Assembly: GCA_040414495.1 (NCBI GenBank)
Contig: JBEDUI010000038.1
Location: 1-10,372 of the forward strand
DNA length: 10,372 bases
Direction of reading: 5' to 3'
Origin: DATAVB01 sp040414495
GTDB lineage: Bacteria; Actinomycetota; Actinomycetes; Mycobacteriales; QHCD01
Shown here piece by piece: positions 5,848 through 10,372 of this stretch; position 1 is the first letter of the stretch, and each line of letters starts with the position of its first letter. The position numbers and the translations under genes were made by a program. The notes under the pieces are model-generated. The model saw only the letters and a list, made by a program, of their open reading frames with translations. It was not told the origin of the DNA and did not search any database.

Positions 5848-6543
5848 ATGACTGTCGAGACCGCGCAGGGCAAAAGACCCCTCCCGGATTCCATGGATCC
5901 GGGCTGGGCCGAAGCGCTAACGCCCGTAGCGGATCAGATCGCGGCGATGGGTGACTTTCTGCGGGCCGAGATCGCGCAGGGGCGTTCATATCTGCCGGCC
6001 GGACCGAACGTGCTGCGCGCCTTCACCCAGCCCTTCGCCGATGTCCGCGTCCTGATCGTCGGCCAGGATCCGTACCCAACCCCGAGCCACCCGGTCGGGT
6101 TGAGTTTCTCGGTCGCCCCGGACGTGCGCCCGGTGCCGCGCAGTCTGCAGAACATCTACCGGGAAATGTCGGCTGACCTCGGCACGCCGCCGCCGGCCAA
6201 CGGCGATCTCTCGCCCTGGTCCGAACGCGGCATCCTGCTGTTGAACCGAGTGCTGACGGTAGCGCCGGGCAAACCGGCTTCGCATCGCGGCAAGGGCTGG
6301 GAAAAGGTTACGGAGCAGGCGATCCGGGCACTCGCGGGCCGCGGTACGCCGCTGGTCGCGATCCTGTGGGGCCGCGATGCCCGCGACCTCAAACCGATGC
6401 TGGCCCCGGCGCCGTGCATCGAATCGGCCCACCCGAGCCCTATGTCGGCCGACCGCGGGTTCTTCGGTTCGCGACCGTTCAGCCGGGCCAACGAACTGCT
6501 GCGCGAGCAAGGGGCCGAGCCCGTCGACTGGTCCCTCACGTAA
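5848..6543 (+). CDS. ung: Uracil-DNA glycosylase, family 1 (UNG)
   Basis: A 231-residue cytoplasmic DNA-repair enzyme that cleaves the N-glycosidic bond of uracil in DNA, starting base excision repair. Family-1 motifs are all present: the water-activating motif GQDPY at 72-76 with catalytic Asp74, the Phe88 region GLSFSV that stacks on uracil, LLLNRVLTV at 130-138 with uracil-specifying Asn133, and the minor-groove loop HPSPMSADRGFFGSRPFSRAN from His195. The residue after GQDPY is Pro rather than the common His, and the following loop is PTPSHPVG instead of HGPGQAHG, a variation I associate with actinobacterial members. Length is normal for the family. ATG 5848 has GGAGA seven bases upstream at 5836-5840. 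It is apparently monocistronic, with hairpins on both sides. A second in-frame Met at 5893 is less well placed. Confidence 0.96.
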   Translation: MTVETAQGKRPLPDSMDPGWAEALTPVADQIAAMGDFLRAEIAQGRSYLPAGPNVLRAFTQPFADVRVLIVGQDPYPTPSHPVGLSFSVAPDVRPVPRSLQNIYREMSADLGTPPPANGDLSPWSERGILLLNRVLTVAPGKPASHRGKGWEKVTEQAIRALAGRGTPLVAILWGRDARDLKPMLAPAPCIESAHPSPMSADRGFFGSRPFSRANELLREQGAEPVDWSLT

Positions 6544-6572
6544 TCGGAACGACCGATTGCGGACAGCTGTGA

Positions 6573-6608
6573 GCGTCGGCGATCCCTGCGACTTGGCTTC
6601 GCCGACGC
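6573..6608 (+). terminator. Perfect 10-bp stem hairpin downstream of ung
   Basis: GCGTCGGCGA (6573-6582) and TCGCCGACGC (6599-6608) pair perfectly around a 16-base loop, 29 bases after the ung stop. A smaller stem AATCGG/CCGATT (6542-6547 and 6553-6558) overlaps the stop. There is no T-run, so a U-less actinomycete terminator is the best reading. Because it abuts the candidate -10 box at 6611, an operator role for the next gene is also possible. Confidence 0.5.
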
Positions 6609-6610
6609 GG

Positions 6611-6616
6611 TAGCGT
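6611..6616 (+). promoter_or_regulatory. Candidate -10 box for the ferredoxin reductase gene
   Basis: TAGCGT in the context GCGGTAGCGTCGAG fits the TANNNT -10 pattern. It lies directly after the 10-bp-stem hairpin and about 80 bases before the GTG start. No convincing -35 is seen. Confidence 0.35.
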
Positions 6617-6695
6617 CGAGGGCGTCGGATGCTCGGCGGCGGGTTCGGGACGAGGGCTGACGGAGCCGGGCAATGACCGGAAGGTGGCGTCGCTG

Positions 6696-8030
6696 GTGCC
6701 CGATCCATTACGCGTCGCAGTGCTGGGTTCGGGTCCTGCGGGCATTTATGCCGCGGAAGCCCTGGCCAAGGCCGAGGCTTCGGTCGACATCTTCGATCGG
6801 TTGCCGGCCCCGTACGGTCTGGTGCGGTACGGCGTCGCGCCGGATCATCTGAAGATCAAGTCGGTCGCCCGTACGTTGCAGCGAGTTTTCGAAATGCCCG
6901 GGGTCCGGTTCATCGGCAACGTGACCTACGGCCCGGACATCACGCTGGCCGAGCTGCGGCGTTGCTACGACGCCGTGATCTTCGCTACCGGGTCGCCGTT
7001 CGATCGCCGACTCGGCGTGCCGGGTGAGGACCTACCCGGCAGCGTCGCGGCGGCTGAGATCGTCAACTGGTACTGCGGCCTGCCCGGGGCCAACACGGAT
7101 ATCGGCCTGCACGCGCGTGACGTCGCGATCATCGGGGCCGGCAATGTGGCCTTGGATGTAGCCCGCATTCTGGCCAAGGGCGCCGAGGCGGTGAGCCACA
7201 CCGACATGCCCGACCATGTGCTCGACGCGCTCGGCGGTGCCGCCGCGACCGATATTCACATCGTGGCGCGTCGTGGTCCGGCTCAGGCCAAGTTCACGAT
7301 GGTCGAGCTGCGCGAGATGGGCGAGTTGCCCGATGCTGATGTAGTGGTCGACCCGGCCGACCTGGAGCTGGATGCGGCCAGCCGGGAGGCGATGGCCGGG
7401 CGCCGACCGTTGCGGACGATGGTCGAGCTGTTCGGTCAGTGGGCGGAGCGTCCGTTGACCGGTAAGCCCCGGCGGGTGCATTTCCATTTCCTACGCCGGC
7501 CCGCGGCGCTGCTCGGTACGGATCGGGTTACCGGCCTGCAGGTGGAACGGGGAAAGCTCGACGGGTCCGGTGGTGTCGTGGGGACCGGTCAGCTCGAGAC
7601 GATCCCGGCCCAATTGGTGGTGCGCTCGATCGGGTACCGCGGCGCCCCGATTGAAGGGCTGCCGTTCGACGCCCGGTCCGGGACGGTACCGAATACTGCC
7701 GGCCGGGTTGACGATCCGGGGAGCTACGTCGCGGGTTGGATCAAACGGGGTCCGACCGGGGTGATCGGGACCAACCGGTCCGACGCGGCCGAAACGGTGA
7801 AGACGTTGCTCGCCGACGCTTCGGCCGGCACGCTCCCGCGGGCGGCCGAACGCGATCCCGACGCGATTCTGGCGATCCTGGCCGACCGTGGCGTTGGCTA
7901 CGTGACTTGGGACGGCTGGCTGCGGCTGGACGAACACGAACTGGCGCTGGGGAAGGCACGCGGCCGGGAGCGCACCAAGGTGCACGAGCTGGAGACGATG
8001 CTGGAGATCATCGGCCGGCGTACCCCCTGA
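6696..8030 (+). CDS. fprA: Ferredoxin-NADP+ reductase, FprA/adrenodoxin-reductase type
   Basis: A 444-residue FAD- and NADP-binding oxidoreductase that passes electrons between NADPH and ferredoxin (or a cytochrome P450 chain) in the cytoplasm. Seen from the N-terminus: the FAD Rossmann motif VAVLGSGPAGIYAAE at residues 7-21, DRLPAPYGLVRYGVAPDH (the family block after the first beta-alpha-beta unit), VIFATGS, the NADP Rossmann motif IIGAGNVALDVAR at 145-157, the VARRGPAQAKFT stretch typical of FprA, and the C-terminal FAD motif AGWIKRGPTGVIGTNRSDA. Start choice: the frame is open from GTG 6684, but GGAAGG at 6679-6684 would then overlap the start codon. GTG 6696 places it 11 bases upstream and gives the short MPDPLRVAVLG N-terminus usual in the family. 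Size agrees with known FprA proteins (about 450). No ferredoxin or P450 gene is adjacent, so the partner is unknown. Confidence 0.92.
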   Translation: MPDPLRVAVLGSGPAGIYAAEALAKAEASVDIFDRLPAPYGLVRYGVAPDHLKIKSVARTLQRVFEMPGVRFIGNVTYGPDITLAELRRCYDAVIFATGSPFDRRLGVPGEDLPGSVAAAEIVNWYCGLPGANTDIGLHARDVAIIGAGNVALDVARILAKGAEAVSHTDMPDHVLDALGGAAATDIHIVARRGPAQAKFTMVELREMGELPDADVVVDPADLELDAASREAMAGRRPLRTMVELFGQWAERPLTGKPRRVHFHFLRRPAALLGTDRVTGLQVERGKLDGSGGVVGTGQLETIPAQLVVRSIGYRGAPIEGLPFDARSGTVPNTAGRVDDPGSYVAGWIKRGPTGVIGTNRSDAAETVKTLLADASAGTLPRAAERDPDAILAILADRGVGYVTWDGWLRLDEHELALGKARGRERTKVHELETMLEIIGRRTP

Positions 8031-8201
8031 GCTCCGCTCGAGAAGCTCCGTCCAAGGCGCGACGCTGTACGGAAACCGAGACGCCGTTTGGCCCGGCAGA
8101 CGAATCCGTAACTCGCGCCCGTCGCGCCGTCGAGCCCAATCTGGACCTGCCGCCGCGCCGGTCTCAAATGCAGGTCTGAGCTTGGAAGGTGTTTGCTCGA
8201 C

Positions 8202-8207
8202 TACGCT
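8202..8207 (+). promoter_or_regulatory. Candidate -10 box for a leaderless transcript
   Basis: TACGCT fits TANNNT and is followed after exactly six bases by GTG 8214. That spacing places the transcription start on the start codon, the hallmark of leaderless mRNAs in actinobacteria. The GTG has no Shine-Dalgarno sequence. A competing reading is TTG 8193 with GGAAGG (8184-8189) only three bases upstream. Confidence 0.4.
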
Positions 8208-8213
8208 CGCAAC

Positions 8214-8558
8214 GTGAACGTTGAGGATGTAGACGAGCGGGACAGCAGCTGGGAGGAGTACGAACCTCGCTTCAGGGTGTACCTCTTTCAGACGGTCGAT
8301 TCAAAAACCACAGTGGCGCCGATTGTTTGGACATATGACATCACCGATGCCGACGCCATTGAAGTCATAGATTGGGCGCAAAATCAGGCTGGTCGTGACC
8401 GTCTATTTGCGGTAGCTCTGGTGTCAGATAAAGGACGTCCGCCACGTCGCGGTTTGACTTGGCTCGTCGGCATGGATGCGAACGACGAACCACGCAATGA
8501 GACGGAAGTAAAAGCACTGGCTGCGATGTTGGCCCGGCGTGAGAGGCAAGAACAATAA
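8214..8558 (+). CDS. Small soluble hypothetical protein
   Basis: A 114-residue acidic cytoplasmic protein with no signal peptide or membrane segment. Visible pattern: an acidic N-terminus (VEDVDERDSSWEEYEP), then FRVYLFQ, VWTYDITDADAIEVIDWAQ, LFAVALV, a glycine/proline turn, and GLTWLVGMDANDEPRNETE. This alternation of strands and one or two helices suggests a small alpha/beta fold. It reminds me of actinomycete hypothetical proteins with FRVY-LF and GL-WL-G-D-N motifs, but I know no function for them. GTG 8214 is preferred because of the leaderless -10 box; TTG 8193 in the same frame would add seven residues. Codon use is noticeably more A/T-ending than in the genes before it, suggesting transfer. 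It is the first gene of the lower-GC part of the window. Confidence 0.7.
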   Translation: MNVEDVDERDSSWEEYEPRFRVYLFQTVDSKTTVAPIVWTYDITDADAIEVIDWAQNQAGRDRLFAVALVSDKGRPPRRGLTWLVGMDANDEPRNETEVKALAAMLARRERQEQ

Positions 8559-8634
8559 ACCAGCTTACGGGCCTTCGCGTCGTGCGGGCGCATATCTGGC
8601 AAACCATGCGCCCGTCTTTCCGCAGCGGCAGGGC

Positions 8635-9146
8635 TCAAGGGTTACTAGTGATAGGCGGGCTCATTCGCGATTTTCGCTCTGGAGTCGGTTTGGCTCCGAA
8701 GTAGACGAGCGCATCTCCGGCGAAGTAGCCCGTACCACGGATCTTGCTGCCACCCTCCACGCTCGGACAGTATCGCGTTATTTCCCTTTGCGCCGGGCTA
8801 ATGTAAGTCTTCTCGTAGTTCGAGCGAAATCGCATCTCGTTGCAGGTATCGATAGTAGAACCTGTACACCTCCAAATCCGCATGTAGATGTCCAACAGCG
8901 TGAGGTATTCACAGTGTATTCTGAGTTTGAATACTATGTATGCCCATTTTTTGACCAATGCGGACTTTCAATATTCCATGGGCAGATAGTGGAATTTGGG
9001 ATCACATTAGACGTTACTCTGAGACTCGCAGACAGATCGGACGCCGACGCGGCAGTGCTGCCTGCAGCTGCGCCAATGGCGAGCGGAAGCATTACGAGGC
9101 AGACCGCGATCATCGATCGAAGACGTGAACGTACTAATATGCGCAC
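8635..9146 (-). pseudogene. Secreted small protein gene, interrupted by a frameshift
   Basis: On the minus strand, GTG 9146 has a strong GGAAGAGG ribosome site eight bases upstream (9162-9155). It opens a textbook signal peptide: basic RILVRSRLRS, hydrophobic MIAVCLVMLPLAIGAAAG, and cleavage motif ASA before SD at residue 36. The frame then stops at TAG 8936-8934 after 70 residues. Ten bases before that stop is an A6 run (8952-8947) reading TCA AAA AAT in frame. In the -1 frame, sequence stays open to TGA at 8635, adding about 103 residues with four cysteines (HCEY, RCTG, TCNE, YCPS) and a TGYFAGDALVYFG stretch. The joined product would be 170 residues and extracellular. It may be a decayed gene, a phase-variable gene or a programmed frameshift; the short 70-residue form could also be the true product. 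The signal peptide part is solid, the downstream part tentative. Confidence 0.4.
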
Positions 9147-9162
9147 TGGGATCGCCTCTTCC

Positions 9163-9757
9163 TGTGCTAAGGGGTACAGAGGTCGGTTCAAGGGCTCCGG
9201 GCCGGTGTTGGCGCACCTGTTCGGAGTCCGCCTAGATCAGCGCTAGTTCTGCAGGATTCTCATCTCCCAGCAGATACTCGTGGAGTATGCAGCATGAAGG
9301 TTGCGGTTCTGGTTCGCCGCGTCGGCAGAAATCCGCACACATTGCTTCCCCCGAGTTGTCCTGACAGATCCGCCCTAAAAGGGTGACCGGTACGAAGCGA
9401 TGCTAACATTCGCGAAATGCGTTTCGTTTGGTCTTTGCAACTCATCTACGTCAATTATCAAATTGTGCATCTGCCGTTTCCAGCAGGCGCCATGTGTAAG
9501 CGCTTCGTCGAATCGTCAGCGACCTGAAGGCGTAGATTCTGGCTGCGACGGACCAGTCCTGCCGCCAACGAAGAGGGCACCCGCCGACTTTCACGCACCG
9601 CGGCACTCTTCACCGCCTAGACCATTGAGCCGACCTGCGGCTTTGGCCTGTCGGACGTTGATGCGCCGTTAGGTGCCCTGAATTAGCGCGGGATAGGTCG
9701 CAAGTTGTCGGTCAATGGTTGGCCAGCTCTTACACCGGTCATCGCGAAGGCACGCGA
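9163..9757. other. About 600 bp without a convincing gene
   Basis: Open frames here are short, poorly supported and unlike any family I know. The best small candidate is ATG 9294 to TGA 9386 on the plus strand (30 codons, MKVAVLVRRVGRNPH...) with GGAG nine bases upstream; it could be a truncated gene start or chance. A small stem ATACTC/GAGTAT with a three-base loop (9274-9279 and 9283-9288) covers that ribosome site. Another weak hairpin, CGAAA-TGCG-TTTCG, lies at 9413-9426. I see no tRNA, insertion sequence ends or direct-repeat attachment sites. Confidence 0.5.
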
Positions 9758-10372
9758 GTGGTTCGGATCGGATCCGGCCGGGGACAGTTACCGTCAGCCG
9801 ATCCAGTGCGCCAGTGCCCTGGGCTGTGGGAAATACGGGCCGGGCAGTGGCGCGGTGGCATTTGGACGGACCCGGATACGGGCGTGCGGTGGCTGGTCGT
9901 GGCTGGGGTGGCAAAAGGAGACCACCAGGACGCAGACGATTTTTACGTCCAGCTCGACGCTCTTTTCCGTAGTGGGCGCGAGCAGACGCTGCTGCCTACC
10001 GCACAGGATCAGCTCATGCTCAAACGGGAGACCCTGAACTCGCTTGTGCACGACTGGGAGCTCGATTTACAGGACCGAATAGCAGAGACTTTGGCCATTC
10101 TCGCGGCAAATACCGCGCCGATCCGTTTACCAGCACAGCACCCAACCAAAGACAACTGTCTGCTTGCCACCATCGTCATCGAGATGGCTGTCGAGCCGGG
10201 GGACGAGGTCGAGGAGATTATCGTCGAAATTGACGTCGAACGTCGATTCCGAGGAACTGCTTTGGCCTGGCAGATGAGCCTACGGGTAATGACCTGCATC
10301 GATCCGCCGGCTCAGGACTGGGATACTGGTGGCGGCTTGCTGGTGACGATGGTCGAGGCCGGTCATGTGGCC
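9758..10372 (+). CDS. Hypothetical protein, family not recognised, 3' end outside the window
   Basis: An open frame running off the window end, 205 codons seen. It starts at GTG 9758, with GAAGG at 9746-9750 seven bases upstream. Recognisable order: SADPVRQCPGLWEIRAGQW, a compact strand-rich block RGGIWTDPDTGVRWLVVAGVAKGDHQDADDFY (residues about 32-63), a helical block LLPTAQDQLMLKRETLNSLVHDWELDLQDRIAETLAIL (about 78-115), then beta-rich IVIEMAVEPGDEVEEIIVEIDV and FRGTALAWQMSLRVMTCIDPP. Codon periodicity is clear and no stops occur. The 'GLWE-R ... WLVVAG-AKGDH-D-DDFY' start faintly resembles RelE-like toxin or phage-associated small proteins, but I cannot assign it. The same frame is open upstream to 9662 (including TTG 9719) and that stretch also looks protein-like, so the true start could be earlier. 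No membrane segment is seen. Confidence 0.75.
   Translation, partial: MVRIGSGRGQLPSADPVRQCPGLWEIRAGQWRGGIWTDPDTGVRWLVVAGVAKGDHQDADDFYVQLDALFRSGREQTLLPTAQDQLMLKRETLNSLVHDWELDLQDRIAETLAILAANTAPIRLPAQHPTKDNCLLATIVIEMAVEPGDEVEEIIVEIDVERRFRGTALAWQMSLRVMTCIDPPAQDWDTGGGLLVTMVEAGHVA

Noticed and set aside
8946..8952. Calling the A6 site a confirmed programmed frameshift
   Set aside because: The heptamer is suitable but the stem is only 6 bp and AT-rich, and the downstream frame has no recognised family; kept only as a hypothesis.
8539..9246. 235-codon plus-strand open frame after the small hypothetical gene
   Set aside because: Ser/Arg/Thr-rich with no recognisable domain; it opposes the minus-strand signal-peptide gene, which has a much better ribosome site and a clear signal sequence.
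10009..10299. 96-codon minus-strand open frame near the end
   Set aside because: Shadow of the plus-strand gene running off the window, which has better codon periodicity and a plausible start.

Overview
The window looks like a high-GC actinomycete chromosome (Actinomycetota). The gene families, the frequent GTG starts, the 4-base ATGA/GTGA-style overlaps and the strong G/C third-position bias up to about 8.1 kb all point that way. I cannot name a genus from the sequence alone.

Position 1 to 5055 is compact and entirely on the plus strand. The window opens inside rlmN (23S rRNA A2503 methyltransferase, 3' part only). This overlaps by 4 bases a two-helix membrane protein of unknown function. 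After a 132-bp gap holding an 18-bp perfect palindrome comes a tight four-gene run: ABC ATPase, six-helix ABC-2 permease, LiaS/DesK-type sensor histidine kinase and NarL-type response regulator. The four genes look like one operon, in which a two-component system probably senses a membrane stress or toxic compound and controls its own exporter. The layout recalls the Bacillus linearmycin-type transporter/two-component modules.

Position 5056 to 5847 contains no convincing gene but is full of structure: a terminator-like hairpin, two near-perfect inverted repeats that share a TGATCGTGA edge, about four copies of a 48-bp tandem repeat, and a second family of short direct repeats. This is the most unusual part of the core region.

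Position 5848 to 8030 carries two housekeeping genes: ung (family 1 uracil-DNA glycosylase) and an FprA/adrenodoxin-reductase-type ferredoxin-NADP+ reductase. Hairpins and candidate -10 boxes lie between them.

From about 8.17 kb to the end, base composition becomes visibly more A/T-rich and gene density falls, which suggests an accessory or decaying region. It holds a small soluble hypothetical gene with a leaderless-type promoter. It also holds a minus-strand secreted-protein gene that stops early, just after an A6 run that could connect it to a cysteine-containing downstream frame. About 600 bp of largely non-coding sequence follows, then the start of a plus-strand gene of an unrecognised family that runs off the window end.
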